Below, one piece after another: positions 1 through 8,113 of a DNA stretch of 47,378 bases; within the stretch, counting starts at the first letter, position 1; each line of letters starts with the position of its first letter. The stretch is taken from the NCBI RefSeq assembly GCF_023721835.1, contig NZ_JAMKFE010000024.1, positions 1 through 47,378 on the forward strand, read 5' to 3'. The notes under the pieces were generated by a model. That model did no database searches and was not told the origin of the DNA. It saw nothing but the letters and a program-made list of their open reading frames with translations. Both the position numbers and the translations under genes were made by a program. Source of the DNA: Caldimonas mangrovi (GTDB lineage: Bacteria > Pseudomonadota > Gammaproteobacteria > Burkholderiales > Burkholderiaceae_C).

Positions 1-289
1 CCCGGTCAACCACATCAGCTCGACGCTGCTTTGCGCCTCCCGTTCCAGGCGTCGGCTCGGCTGCACGCGATTGAGATAGCCGTAGATGTAGATCTTGAGC
101 AGCACCGCAGGGTGGTACGCCGTCCGGCCACGGCAGGCTGGGCACCATCGAAGCCGAGCTGTTGCAGCCGCAGTTCATCGACGAAGGCGTCGACCACGCG
201 CACCGGGTTGTCTTCGCCGATGTAGTCGTCCAGACACTCCGGCAGCAACGTCACCAGGCTTCGCTCTTTCCCTCAATGAATCGCTTCAT
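1..289 (-). pseudogene. IS1182-type transposase, N-terminal remnant, frameshifted
   Basis: Read on the minus strand, an ATG at 289 starts MKRFIEG. One frameshift later the reading continues as VTLLPECLDDYIGEDNPVRV, a sequence typical of the N-terminus of IS1182-type transposases. A second frameshift near 130-140 moves the conserved part (YHPAVLLKIYIYGYLNRVQ, then LEREAQSSVELMWLTG) into another frame. The gene runs off the left edge of the window, so the catalytic DDE part is not visible. With two frame breaks in under 300 bases it cannot make a normal transposase. Family recognition is from memory of the conserved N-terminal motifs. The terminal inverted repeat could not be placed. Confidence 0.75.
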
Positions 290-459
290 GCTGTGACCCG
301 CTTTGTCGCGTTGCCACAATTTAGGCGAGCAGCTCCGAGGCATCAACGCGTTTTCACACAGCCTCGGTCGCATGCGGCCACCTCCAAAGGTGACTCATGT
401 CACTTCGGCTCCGGTGCGTCATCTGCATCCACCGTGGCCCCAGGCTCACTCACGCAAAC

Positions 460-676
460 TGCGGGGCAAGGACCTGAAGATCGCCGACGACCCGCAGGCG
501 GCTATCGACGCCGAGCCGAAGGCGCGCGACATGCTGGGCGGCTCAGCGAGCAGAACCGCTTTGCGCTGGCCTTCCGCATGCACCACGTGAAGACCGACGT
601 GTGGCGCAGGAAGAAGATCGAGGCCCTGGTGGGCATGCTCAAGCGGGGCGAGGCGATCTACCCGCAGAAGAAGTAG
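460..676 (+). pseudogene. YdeI/OmpD-associated-like protein, C-terminal remnant, frameshifted
   Basis: Two reading frames together spell a C-terminal domain like that of YdeI-type (bacteriocin-protection / DUF1905-associated) proteins. First comes DLKIADDPQAAIDAEPKARD; after a one-base loss near 540 it continues as LSEQNRFALAFRMHHVKT and ends RRKKIEALVGMLKRGEAIYP before a stop at 674-676. No credible start or N-terminal domain lies upstream; 290-460 between this and the transposase remnant shows nothing recognisable. It looks like a leftover from a rearrangement that may have involved the adjacent insertion-sequence remnant. The family call is moderate; the frame break is directly visible. 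Confidence 0.55.
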
Positions 677-713
677 GCAACGGCATCACGGCTGGCAAGG
701 CCAGAGGCTGTTG

Positions 714-1088
714 TCATCGCGGCGGTGCGGGGTCCGACCGTCTCGCGTGTTCGGCGCCCCACTCTGCCAGCGCATGGACAGCCGTGTTGAGCCTTGCACC
801 CGGCTCCGTCAGCGAATACTCCACGCACACTACCCGGCCCTTGTCGAACACCGAACGACGCACCACCCCATCCGCTTCGAGTTCGCGCAGCTGCTCGTAA
901 AGCACTTTCTCGCTGATCGCTGCGAGGCGCCGCCTGAGCGCACCGAACTGCAGCGGTTGCGCATGCAGCTCCCAGATCAGCGTCGGCTTCCACTTGCCGG
1001 CGATCACCGCCAACGCAGGCTGCAGTCCGCATGCGGCGGTTGCAGGCACGCCATCGTCAGGCAGGCCACTTACCTTCACGTAAGCCAT
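714..1088 (-). CDS. HxlR-family winged-helix transcriptional regulator
   Basis: A 124-residue protein starting MAYVKVSG. It carries the HxlR signature: an early Cys (ACGLQPAL), then VIAGKWKPTLIWEL, FGALRRRLAAISEKVLYEQL as the recognition helix region, and VEYSLTEPG in the wing. The length is normal for the family. HxlR proteins bind DNA as dimers and often sense electrophiles or redox state through the N-terminal cysteine, usually controlling the divergent gene. Here the divergent neighbour is an imine-reductase-like dehydrogenase whose start is 57 bases away, so the operator should lie in that short gap. A start 24 bases upstream (1112) is possible, but the MAYVKV start fits the usual length better. 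Confidence 0.85.
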   Translation of the reverse strand: MAYVKVSGLPDDGVPATAACGLQPALAVIAGKWKPTLIWELHAQPLQFGALRRRLAAISEKVLYEQLRELEADGVVRRSVFDKGRVVCVEYSLTEPGARLNTAVHALAEWGAEHARRSDPAPPR

Positions 1089-1145
1089 TGAAGTGACCCC
1101 TGTGTGGCTCATAAGCTGGGCCCCTTATCGGCATTGGACTGGAAC

Positions 1146-2027
1146 ATGGAAGACATCTCGGTGATCGGATTGGGAAAGATGGGATCGGCTCTCGCGGCCG
1201 CATTGCTGCGCGGCGGGCATCGGGTGACGGTGTGGAACCGCAGTGCCCACAAGGCGACTTCGCTCACGGATGCGGCACTTGCTGCGACGCCGGCCGCCGC
1301 CATCGCGGCGAGCCCGCTCACGATCGTCTGCGTGTCGGACTATGCCGCGACCCGCTCCATTCTGTCCGAACCCGGTGTGGCGCCAGCCCTGGCAGGACGG
1401 ACGCTGGTGCAACTGAGCACCGGCACCCCGGCCGAGGCGCGGGAACTGTCGACATGGGCACACGAACGACGGGCGCGCTACCTGGACGGCGGCATCCTCG
1501 CCTGGCCCAGCCACATCGGTGGCGAACAGACGCTGGTGTACGTCTGCGGTGACCGGTCTTCATACAACGAACACGAAGCCGGTTTGCGAACGCTGGCGGG
1601 CGGCCTCACTTACCTGGGCACGCAGCCCGGCGCCGCAGCGACGATGTTCGCAGCCATTCTGTCGTACCTGGCAGGGCGCTGGATCGGCATCTGCCATGGA
1701 GCGCTGATCTGCCAAAGCGAAGGCATGAGCCCTGCCTTTTACGGCGAAGCACTCGCCGCCCTCGGACCGGCACTCGCGTGGGATGCGCGGCACATGGGGC
1801 AGGTGATCGAGAGCGACACCTACACCGCCCCCGAAAGCACGTTGGCGACGGCAGGGGAGGACATCGCGCGGCTGGTTCGCCAGGCCGAGGACTCGGGCAT
1901 CAACGCCGCCTGGCCGGTGTTCGCGGCCGGCCTTTTCGCCCAGGCGATCGAGGCCGGGCACGGGCAGGAAGAGCACGCCGCGCTGATCAAGGTGCTGCGG
2001 CGCGAAATGCTTGCCGTGGCATCTTGA
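1146..2027 (+). CDS. NAD(P)-dependent beta-hydroxyacid dehydrogenase-type oxidoreductase, imine-reductase-like
   Basis: A 293-residue cytoplasmic dehydrogenase. The Rossmann motif GLGKMGSALAAALL lies near residues 8-21, followed by VTVWNRS, where the Asn-Arg-Ser end of beta-2 points to NADPH preference. The middle reads LVQLSTGTPAEARELSTWA and YLDGGILAWPSHIG, which resembles imine reductases more than classical 3-hydroxyisobutyrate dehydrogenases. The C-terminal part is the helical dimerisation domain. The start at 1146 puts the cofactor motif in its normal place; the longer frame from 1104 would overlap the promoter shared with the HxlR gene. The substrate cannot be told; HxlR control suggests induction by a small molecule. 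Confidence 0.8.
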   Translation: MEDISVIGLGKMGSALAAALLRGGHRVTVWNRSAHKATSLTDAALAATPAAAIAASPLTIVCVSDYAATRSILSEPGVAPALAGRTLVQLSTGTPAEARELSTWAHERRARYLDGGILAWPSHIGGEQTLVYVCGDRSSYNEHEAGLRTLAGGLTYLGTQPGAAATMFAAILSYLAGRWIGICHGALICQSEGMSPAFYGEALAALGPALAWDARHMGQVIESDTYTAPESTLATAGEDIARLVRQAEDSGINAAWPVFAAGLFAQAIEAGHGQEEHAALIKVLRREMLAVAS

Positions 2028-2096
2028 GGGCGCTGCGGTCAGGGACGTCCGGACGTCATCGCGCCTTGGCGTCCTGAACCGACCACGTATGCATGA

Positions 2097-2137
2097 AAGC
2101 CCCATCGAGCCAGTCTCATGACTGGTTGGATGGGCTT
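2097..2137. terminator. Hairpin between convergent genes, candidate bidirectional terminator
   Basis: The arms at 2097-2115 and 2120-2137 pair almost perfectly over about 18 base pairs around a TCAT loop. It lies between the end of the dehydrogenase gene and the end of the sensor kinase gene, where a shared terminator is expected. There is no long T run on either side, so function as an intrinsic terminator is only probable. Confidence 0.5.
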
Positions 2138-2218
2138 CTGACGTTCGGTCAAACCGCCACGGCGCCCTGAGCCCGCCAGGCATCGCTGCAATCCGGCGGA
2201 ATCGCCTTCGCCGTCCGG

Positions 2219-3334
2219 CTACTTCCTCGGCAGCATCACGGTGAAGCAGGTCCTGCCGCCCGCCGACTCCACGCTGACGCTGCCGCCATGAGCGATCGCG
2301 ATCTGGCGCACGATGAACAGGCCGAGCCCCAGACTGGCCCGCTCGCCCTGTGCGTCCGCTCCCGCATGGCGGCGCAGCGGCTCGAACAGCGAGCTCATCA
2401 GCTCCTTCGGTATGGTCGGCCCGGTGTTCTCCACCGACAGGTGAACCTGGGCTTCGTCGCCGCGCAGGCTCATGCGCACGATGCCGCTCGGGTTACCGTG
2501 CCTGACGGCATTGATGACGAGGTTGCTGACCACCTGCTTGACGCGTGAAGCGTCCCAGCTTCCCTGCGTGACGCCCTCGGTCGCGAACTCGATCGTCGAC
2601 GCAGGCAGTGCCGCCTGCAGCAACTCGATTTCTTCGCGGCACACTCTGGCCAGATCGACCCGGTGCGGGGTGACCCGTATGCCGATGTCCAGCGACGTGC
2701 GGTTGTAGTCGAGCAGGTCGTCCAGCAGTTGCCTCATGCGCTCGCCGCTGCGCATCAGCCTTTCGGTGTGCGGGCTCATCGGTGTGCCCGCGCTCAGTGT
2801 GGAGATGACCCGCGACGTCAGCAGCACGGCGTTCAGCGGGCCGCGCAGATCGTGGCCCAGCATGCCGAGGAACACCGCGCGCCAGCGGTCCACTTCGCTC
2901 GTGAAGTAGTCGACCGACTCGGTGATCGCCTGATCGATCGCCTCGTTGAACCGGCCGGCGTCTTCCATCGCCTGCGGTCCGTACGGCGCCGTGTCGCCCC
3001 ACAAGCGCAGCACGCTGGCGCGCAAGGCACGGTACTCGGCCACCAGTTGGCGTATGGTGAAACCGCCCCCGGCGCGCAGCACGGCGTGGGTCTGCGCTGC
3101 CGTCTCCGTGGCCCCCGGCCGGGCGGACGCCCGTCCTTTGGACTTCTCGGACTGCTCCCGGCGGGTCTGCGAGGTGCGCAGATCCTTGGCGACGGCGTGC
3201 AGGATCTGCTCGGCATGGTCGCGCAGCGTGGCGGCGTCCATCTCGGCCGCGGCGGGCAACAGCGACGAAGCGAACACATCCCATTCGGCGAGGATCGCCT
3301 GTGTGTTGGCGTCGATGAAGTCTGCAAGCCGCAT
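2219..3334 (-). CDS. Soluble sensor histidine kinase with RsbRD-like N-terminal domain
   Basis: A 371-residue kinase without membrane segments. Residues 1-130 (starting MRLADFIDANTQAILAEW, with LVAEYRALRASVLRLW) resemble the RsbRD-type helical sensory domain. The HisKA part has FLGMLGHDLRGPLNAV with His161 as the likely phosphorylated residue. The ATPase part shows an N box (VVSNLVINAVRHG), ENTGP in place of the classical DxGxG, and SLGLGLFIVRQIAIAHGG. The start at 3334 has AGGAGG eight bases upstream and places the N-terminal domain correctly; a longer open frame upstream would run across the facing promoter. No response regulator is adjacent, so it is an orphan here. It is transcribed away from the effector-like gene at 3459. 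Confidence 0.85.
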   Translation of the reverse strand: MRLADFIDANTQAILAEWDVFASSLLPAAAEMDAATLRDHAEQILHAVAKDLRTSQTRREQSEKSKGRASARPGATETAAQTHAVLRAGGGFTIRQLVAEYRALRASVLRLWGDTAPYGPQAMEDAGRFNEAIDQAITESVDYFTSEVDRWRAVFLGMLGHDLRGPLNAVLLTSRVISTLSAGTPMSPHTERLMRSGERMRQLLDDLLDYNRTSLDIGIRVTPHRVDLARVCREEIELLQAALPASTIEFATEGVTQGSWDASRVKQVVSNLVINAVRHGNPSGIVRMSLRGDEAQVHLSVENTGPTIPKELMSSLFEPLRRHAGADAQGERASLGLGLFIVRQIAIAHGGSVSVESAGGRTCFTVMLPRK

Positions 3335-3389
3335 GTGCCATGCCTCCTGGGAGCGAATTGCGCATGCTACCTCCCGCCTCCCGCACGGC

Positions 3390-3413
3390 TTCGGCACCCG
3401 GTCATCCGTTTCG
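3390..3413 (+). promoter_or_regulatory. hrpII-type / PIP-like box (TTCG-N16-TTCG)
   Basis: TTCG occurs at 3390-3393 and again at 3410-3413 with exactly 16 bases between. This is the hrpII box recognised by HrpB-type AraC activators of type III secretion regulons in Ralstonia and relatives. It sits 45 bases before the ATG of the downstream gene, inside the 124-base divergent gap. A pair like this could occur about once by chance in a window of this size, so position and neighbour give it most of its weight. No convincing -10 was found at the usual distance. Confidence 0.5.
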
Positions 3414-3458
3414 CGTGGAAGCCGCCGAGGCACGACAGCGCCAGGACATTGCAGGCGC

Positions 3459-4598
3459 ATGAGTGCCGTCGGAAAACTTTCGCCCAGCGCGCCGTCGAGC
3501 CCGCCCGCGGTGGGTTCCGCACACATGCCCGACCTGCCCTCGACGCCCCCGTCCGGCAGCCCCACGCCCTGGCTCGACCCGCCCGTGCGGCCACGCAGTG
3601 CCGGCAACGCGCCTGCCGCGGCACGCAACGCGGCGCCTGCGCAGCGCTCCGCCGAGGCCCGGTCGAACGCGTCGCCGTTCATGAACCTGCATGCGGACAT
3701 CCACCATGAGATATCGAAGCGTCTCGACGTTACGTCGAACATCCAGCTGGCGCGCGCCACGGAGTCCATGGAACCGGGGGTGGCGGCCGACTACCGAGAC
3801 GCCGCGCGGCGCAAAGCCAAAGACTTTCTGTGCGGCATCGACCCGCACCAGCCGAAGCACCCGACCGCGTTGTTCGAGGAACGCGCGGCCCTGGACCGCA
3901 TCGTCGGCCGTTTCGTCTCCGAACCGGCCGCGTCTGCGGAACATCGCGAGGCCGGCGACGCCGACATCGCAGCGCTGACGCGCCTGAAATTGCATGTGCT
4001 GAAGACCGAGTGCAACGAGGCCCACCGTGCCTGCCTGACGCACCTGGTGATGCCGGCACGCAGCGCCGGGCCGGAAACCTCGAAGGCTTACCACCAGATC
4101 CTGGACTCGATCCGGGACATGAAGAACCCCGAGGCGCAAGCCCAGGCGCTGGTCCGTTACCTGTTCACGGTGCCGCTCGACGGCTTCCCGTCGGCACCCT
4201 CCGCCTCCGCTGATCGCACGAGCCTGCTCGGCCGCTTCGGCACGCTCGTCGGCCGCGCATTGAGCGCCAGCGGGCGCAACGATGGGTCGAACGGTGTACT
4301 GGGTGCGCCGCCGCCGGGCTGGCAGCCACCGGTGCGCGGCAGCGCGGAGCAGTTGTTGCGCGAACTGGTGCAGCAGGCGCCTCACATCGGCCGCGCACTC
4401 GACATGGCGGCGGCGCTGCCTGCGTACCCCAGCCCGGACCCGGTGACGCCGCAGACGATCGCCGATGTGTTCAGCGCGCGGCTTCCTCACCACCCCTCCA
4501 TGCCGTTCGCGCGGTTCGACTACCTGGCCGCCTGCCAACGCCACATGCGCACGTCGACCGGAACGAGACCCGGATCATGCCCGGTCGCGAACACCTGA
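3459..4598 (+). CDS. Putative type III effector-like protein with Pro/Ser-rich N-terminus and F-box-like segment
   Basis: A 379-residue protein not recognised as a named family. Residues 1-73 are rich in Ser, Pro and Ala with no acidic residue in the first 20 (MSAVGKLSPSAPSSPPAVGS), as in many type III secretion signals. Residues 76-101 (NLHADIHHEISKRL followed by DVTSNIQLARAT) align without gaps to the F-box helix pattern L-P-x-x-[IV]-x-x-x-I-x-x-x-L, except that His replaces the Pro. The rest is soluble, mixed alpha and without recognised motifs; there is no signal peptide or membrane span. The ATG at 3459 lies 45 bases after the TTCG-N16-TTCG box. The effector role is inferred from promoter, composition and segment together; an ordinary hypothetical protein remains possible. 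Confidence 0.6.
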   Translation: MSAVGKLSPSAPSSPPAVGSAHMPDLPSTPPSGSPTPWLDPPVRPRSAGNAPAAARNAAPAQRSAEARSNASPFMNLHADIHHEISKRLDVTSNIQLARATESMEPGVAADYRDAARRKAKDFLCGIDPHQPKHPTALFEERAALDRIVGRFVSEPAASAEHREAGDADIAALTRLKLHVLKTECNEAHRACLTHLVMPARSAGPETSKAYHQILDSIRDMKNPEAQAQALVRYLFTVPLDGFPSAPSASADRTSLLGRFGTLVGRALSASGRNDGSNGVLGAPPPGWQPPVRGSAEQLLRELVQQAPHIGRALDMAAALPAYPSPDPVTPQTIADVFSARLPHHPSMPFARFDYLAACQRHMRTSTGTRPGSCPVANT

Positions 4599-4683
4599 CC
4601 TGTTCATCAAAAGAGCGCCTGCACCCAGCAAACAGCGAACGCGTCTGCGATGCCGTTCCCGGCCGGCGCGGCGGCCGCCGCCC

Positions 4684-5304
4684 TTACCCCTCGCTCCTCA
4701 TCGCCGGCCGTGCCTGCACCTTGGCCAGCCAAGCCTGCACCTGCGCATGCCTGGCCACCGGCGCGCCGATGAACACGCTATAGCCGATGACCGAGGCCAC
4801 GAGCAGGTCGGCCATCGAGTACTCGGCACCCAGCATCCACGGCTGCACGGCGAGCCGCTCGTCCAGCAGGCGCAGCAGCCCGTCGAGCCCCTCGCGCGCG
4901 GCGTCGGCGTGCGCCGCACTGCGCAACGCCTCGTCGCCCATCGTGGCCACCTGCAGGCGCACCAGCACCGCGCCATAGGTCACGTAGGCCCAGGCGCACC
5001 ACGACATCGCCTGCAGCCACTCGGGCGTGCCGGCGGCGGGCCACAGGCCCTTCGCCACGCCGTACTCCTCGGCCAGCCAGAGCTGGATCGCCAGCGCCTC
5101 GAACATCGGCGCGCCATCCACCGTCAGCGTGGGCACCTTGCCGTTCGGGTTGAGGGCCAGGTATTCCGGCTTGTGCTGCTCGCCGGCCTTGATGTCGACC
5201 TTCACGCGCTGGTGCGGCACGCCGAGTTCGGCCAACGCGCAGGCCACCGGCGTGGCGCTCGACATGGGGTGCCAGTACAGGACGATGGATCGGGGCTGGG
5301 ACAT
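4684..5304 (-). CDS. Glutathione S-transferase family protein
   Basis: A 206-residue protein with a thioredoxin-like N-terminal half (SIVLYWHPMSSATPVACAL; later NPNGKVPTLTVDGAPMFEALAI with the cis-Pro and the Glu-Ala glutathione-contact region near residue 65). The all-helical C-terminal half includes YSMADLLVASVIGY, where the Asp is the N-capping-box residue of the family. It would conjugate glutathione to electrophiles or reduce peroxides. The start at 5304 has AAGGAG upstream. It is divergent from a WYL-domain regulator whose start is 110 bases away, suggesting local control by that regulator. Confidence 0.88.
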   Translation of the reverse strand: MSQPRSIVLYWHPMSSATPVACALAELGVPHQRVKVDIKAGEQHKPEYLALNPNGKVPTLTVDGAPMFEALAIQLWLAEEYGVAKGLWPAAGTPEWLQAMSWCAWAYVTYGAVLVRLQVATMGDEALRSAAHADAAREGLDGLLRLLDERLAVQPWMLGAEYSMADLLVASVIGYSVFIGAPVARHAQVQAWLAKVQARPAMRSEG

Positions 5305-5414
5305 GGGACTCTCCTTGGGCGGAGTGACGGGGTCCGTCACGGGTGAAGGGATGGGTGCACTGTAGGCATCATTGCGGACAGTTTCCGCCCTCGATGAGAG
5401 CTAGAGTGCGGCGC

Positions 5415-6374
5415 ATGCTCACCTCGTCCTCCCGCCTGCTGCGCCTGCTGTCGCTGTTGCAGACCCGTCGCCACTGGGCCGGCGCCGAGCTGGCCGAACG
5501 GCTGCAGGTCCATCCCCGCACCGTACGGCGCGACATCGACCGTCTGCGCGAGCTGGGTTACCCCATCGAGGCCAGCAGCGGCGTGGCCGGCGGCTACGCC
5601 TTCCGCCCCGGCCAAGCGCTGCCCCCGCTGCTGCTGGACGACGACGAGGCGCTGGCCGTGGCCATCGCGCTGCGCACCGCAGCCCTGGGCATGGTGGGCG
5701 GCATCGAAGAGACGGCCCTGCGCGCCGTCGTGAAGCTCGAGCAGGCGATGCCCTCGCGCCTGCGCAAACGCGCTGACGCGCTGCGCACCACCATCATCCC
5801 GCTCGACAGCATCGGCCCGGTCATCGACGCGACCCTGCTCGCCGCCCTGGCCAGCGCCTGCCGCGACCAGCTCAGCGTGCGCTTCAGCTACACCGACATC
5901 CGCGGCGCCGCGAGCGAGCGCTGGGTGGACCCGCAAGGGGTGGTCCACACCGGCAGCCGCTGGTACCTGGTGGCGTGGGACCGCGGGCGCGAAGACTGGC
6001 GCACCTTCCGCCTCGACCGCATTCAGCCGCCCGCCACCATCGGCGCGCATTTCGCCCCGCGTCCCGGCCCGGACGGCGGCGACCTCAAGGCCTTCGTGTC
6101 TCGCTCACTGGCCGTGTCGCCCTATCCCACGCAAGCGCGCATCGTGCTGCACGCGCCCCGCGAGGTGATGGCCCAGCGCATCCCGGCCGCCTACGGCCTG
6201 CTCGAGGCGATCGACGACGAACGTTGCGTGCTGCGATGCGGCGCCCATGCACTCGATCACCTGACCTACTGGCTGCTGGCGTTCGATGTGGACTTCGAGG
6301 TGCTGGAGCCGGTGGAGTTGAAGGAGCGGTTGATCAGGGCGGGGGCAAGGGTGGCGCGGAGCGTGGGGCCCTAG
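5415..6374 (+). CDS. YafY-type transcriptional regulator (HTH plus WYL domain)
   Basis: A 319-residue regulator. Residues 1-65 form a winged helix (LLRLLSLLQTRRHWAGAELA, then HPRTVRRDIDRLRELGYPIE). A linker follows, then a WYL ligand-binding domain with LSVRFSYTD, RWVDPQGVVHTGSRWYLVAW (the Trp-Tyr-Leu triad) and DWRTFRLDRI. A C-terminal WCX-type extension follows. WYL regulators sense nucleic acids or small molecules and usually control a neighbour, here the divergent GST. Starts at 5394 and 5415 are both possible; 5415 (MLTSSSRLL) was chosen because the helix-turn-helix then begins at its usual distance. Neither has a strong ribosome binding site. Confidence 0.85.
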   Translation: MLTSSSRLLRLLSLLQTRRHWAGAELAERLQVHPRTVRRDIDRLRELGYPIEASSGVAGGYAFRPGQALPPLLLDDDEALAVAIALRTAALGMVGGIEETALRAVVKLEQAMPSRLRKRADALRTTIIPLDSIGPVIDATLLAALASACRDQLSVRFSYTDIRGAASERWVDPQGVVHTGSRWYLVAWDRGREDWRTFRLDRIQPPATIGAHFAPRPGPDGGDLKAFVSRSLAVSPYPTQARIVLHAPREVMAQRIPAAYGLLEAIDDERCVLRCGAHALDHLTYWLLAFDVDFEVLEPVELKERLIRAGARVARSVGP

Positions 6375-6381
6375 TGCCCTC

Positions 6382-6405
6382 GGCTGCGGTCGATCGACTG
6401 CAGCC
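6382..6405. terminator. Near-perfect inverted repeat between convergent genes
   Basis: The 24 bases at 6382-6405 are a dyad with only one pair unlike (a G-U pair in RNA): a 10-base-pair stem with a GATC loop. It starts eight bases after the stop of the WYL regulator and before the end of the convergent GlxA-type gene at 6584. There is no T run, so it may be a Rho-independent-like hairpin, an mRNA 3' stabiliser or a protein site. The rest of 6406-6583 shows nothing. Confidence 0.35.
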
Positions 6406-6583
6406 TGGGGCGGGTCCGGGCGGCGAGATCCGGGCGGCGGATGTCGCGTCGAGGTCGGCCGAGGGCCACTGCAACCGGCCAGGAGCTGCCGTCGGGTGGC
6501 ATATACCGTTGCAAAACCTGCTCGGCCCCCACATCGTCATCTCCCTCATCAAGCGGCGGCCGATCGAGGCCGAAGGAGGGAAC

Positions 6584-7612
6584 TCACGTTGCCTCCCGGC
6601 GCCGCGGCGCCCCCTGACTCACCGGTGGTCCCAGGCCCGGCCCGGGCCTTTCGAAGCTCGACTCCGGTGGAAGCGCCCTGCCCCCGAACCGTTGCCGATA
6701 CGTCTGCGGGCTGATCCCCACCACCCGCGCAAACTGCACCCGCAACGCCGACGCAGAACCGAACCCCGCATCCCCGGCGATCTGCTCGACGGGACGTTGG
6801 GTGGTTTCCAGCAGCTGCTGCGCGCGTCGCACGCGCGCGCTGAGCAGCCATTGCAGCGGCGTCGTGCCGGTCTGTTCGACGAAGCGGCGGCTCAGCGTGC
6901 GGGCGCTGACGTGGCAGCGTCGCGCCATCGATTCGATCGTGAGCCGTTGGTGCAGGTGTTGCTCCAGCCAGTGCAGCAGCGGGCGCAGGTTGCCGTGTGC
7001 GCCGGGCGGTTCGTGCACGATGAACTGGGCCTGGCCGCCGTCGCGTTCCAGCGGCATCACCGACATCCGGGCCGCGTCGGCAGCCACGGCGGCGCCGCAG
7101 TCGCGCCGCACCATGTGCAGGCACAAGTCGAGCGCCGCCGCAGCGCCGGCCGACGTGAGAATGCGGCCGTTGTCGACGTACAGCACGTTGGGGTCGACGC
7201 GCACCTTCGGGTAGAGCCGGGCCAACTCGGCCGCGGCCAGCCAGTGGGTGGTGGCGCGCAGCCCGTCGAGCAGGCCGGCGGCCGCCAGCACGAAAGCGCC
7301 GGTGCAGATCGACGCGATGCGTGTGCCCCTGCCGGCCGCCTGCTGCAGCGTGGCGATGGCGGCGGGCGCGATGGGCGCCGTCGGGTTCGCCAGGCCGGGC
7401 ACGATGATGGTGTCGGCGTCGGCCAGATGGCTCAGCCCCCATCGCACGCGGATGTCGAAGGGGCCGGCTTTCACATCGTCGGCTTCGCCGCAGACGCGCA
7501 CGCGATACGCCTGCCGCTGCCCGGGCACCTGCACGCGTTCGAACACTTCGCAGGGTGTCGCCAGGTCGGCGGGGACCACCCCATGCAGGGCCAACAGGGA
7601 AACGGTGTGCAT
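6584..7612 (-). CDS. GlxA-family AraC-type transcriptional regulator
   Basis: A 342-residue protein with an N-terminal DJ-1/PfpI-like domain (residues 1-190: VSLLALHGVVPADLATPCEV, IIVPGLANP, and ICTGAFVLAAAGLLDG around the nucleophile-elbow Cys) and a C-terminal AraC DNA-binding domain of two helix-turn-helix units (LTIESMARRCHVSARTLSRR and QIAGDAGFGSASALRVQF). This is the GlxA architecture; members often regulate amine, quaternary-ammonium or amino-acid metabolism. The start at 7612 gives the family length; no strong Shine-Dalgarno is visible. It faces away from the DUF3817 gene. Its target cannot be named. Confidence 0.85.
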   Translation of the reverse strand: MHTVSLLALHGVVPADLATPCEVFERVQVPGQRQAYRVRVCGEADDVKAGPFDIRVRWGLSHLADADTIIVPGLANPTAPIAPAAIATLQQAAGRGTRIASICTGAFVLAAAGLLDGLRATTHWLAAAELARLYPKVRVDPNVLYVDNGRILTSAGAAAALDLCLHMVRRDCGAAVAADAARMSVMPLERDGGQAQFIVHEPPGAHGNLRPLLHWLEQHLHQRLTIESMARRCHVSARTLSRRFVEQTGTTPLQWLLSARVRRAQQLLETTQRPVEQIAGDAGFGSASALRVQFARVVGISPQTYRQRFGGRALPPESSFERPGPGLGPPVSQGAPRRREAT

Positions 7613-7762
7613 GACGGGTTTCGCGGCAGCGTGACGTTCCGGCCAGCGTAGCAGCTCGTGTCCGGTGGCGCCCCGCCGGTGCTCGGCATTGGCAGGAAAC
7701 GCGCGAGATCTGTCCATTCGGCAGCTGGTTGAGCCCGGTGTCGCCGGGAACAATCGCGCCGC

Positions 7763-8113
7763 ATGGCGACTGCACCTTCCGCTCACTCGAACACACCGTC
7801 CTTGCGCCTGCTGCGCACCGCTTCGCTGGCAGAAGGCGTCACGTTGCTGGCCCTCCTCGGCGTGGCGGTGCCGTTGAAGCACGCGGCCGGCCTGCCGGCG
7901 GCCGTCTCGCTGATGGGGCCGGTGCACGGCCTCGCATTTCTCGGCTACCTGTGGGCCGTGTTCGCGACGGTCAGCGCCACCGCGGGCTGGCGCCGGGCGG
8001 AGGTCGTTCGCCTGGTGGCGATGGCCTTGGTGCCCGGCGGCGCCTTTTTCAACCGGCACTGGCTGCGCCGCAAGGAGCAGGCGCTCGCGTCGGCGCCAGG
8101 CCTGTCGACATGA
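7763..8113 (+). CDS. DUF3817 small integral membrane protein
   Basis: A 116-residue inner-membrane protein with about three hydrophobic helices. It matches the DUF3817 pattern: LRTASLAEGVTLLALLGVAVPLK, then MGPVHGLAFLGYLW and LVPGGAFFNRHWLRR. Family members are about 90-120 residues and have no known biochemical role. Its stop overlaps the start of the next gene (ATGA at 8110-8113), so the two are translationally coupled and probably work in the same membrane process. Confidence 0.75.
   Translation: MATAPSAHSNTPSLRLLRTASLAEGVTLLALLGVAVPLKHAAGLPAAVSLMGPVHGLAFLGYLWAVFATVSATAGWRRAEVVRLVAMALVPGGAFFNRHWLRRKEQALASAPGLST

Noticed and set aside
2946-3458. Longer N-terminus for the effector-like protein (open frame from 2946)
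   Set aside because: It would run antisense through the histidine kinase coding sequence and across the divergent promoter; the ATG at 3459 fits the upstream box.
4599-4683. GC-rich palindromic stretch after the effector-like gene as a terminator
   Set aside because: Low-complexity GGC/GCC sequence without a T run; pairing is not distinctive.
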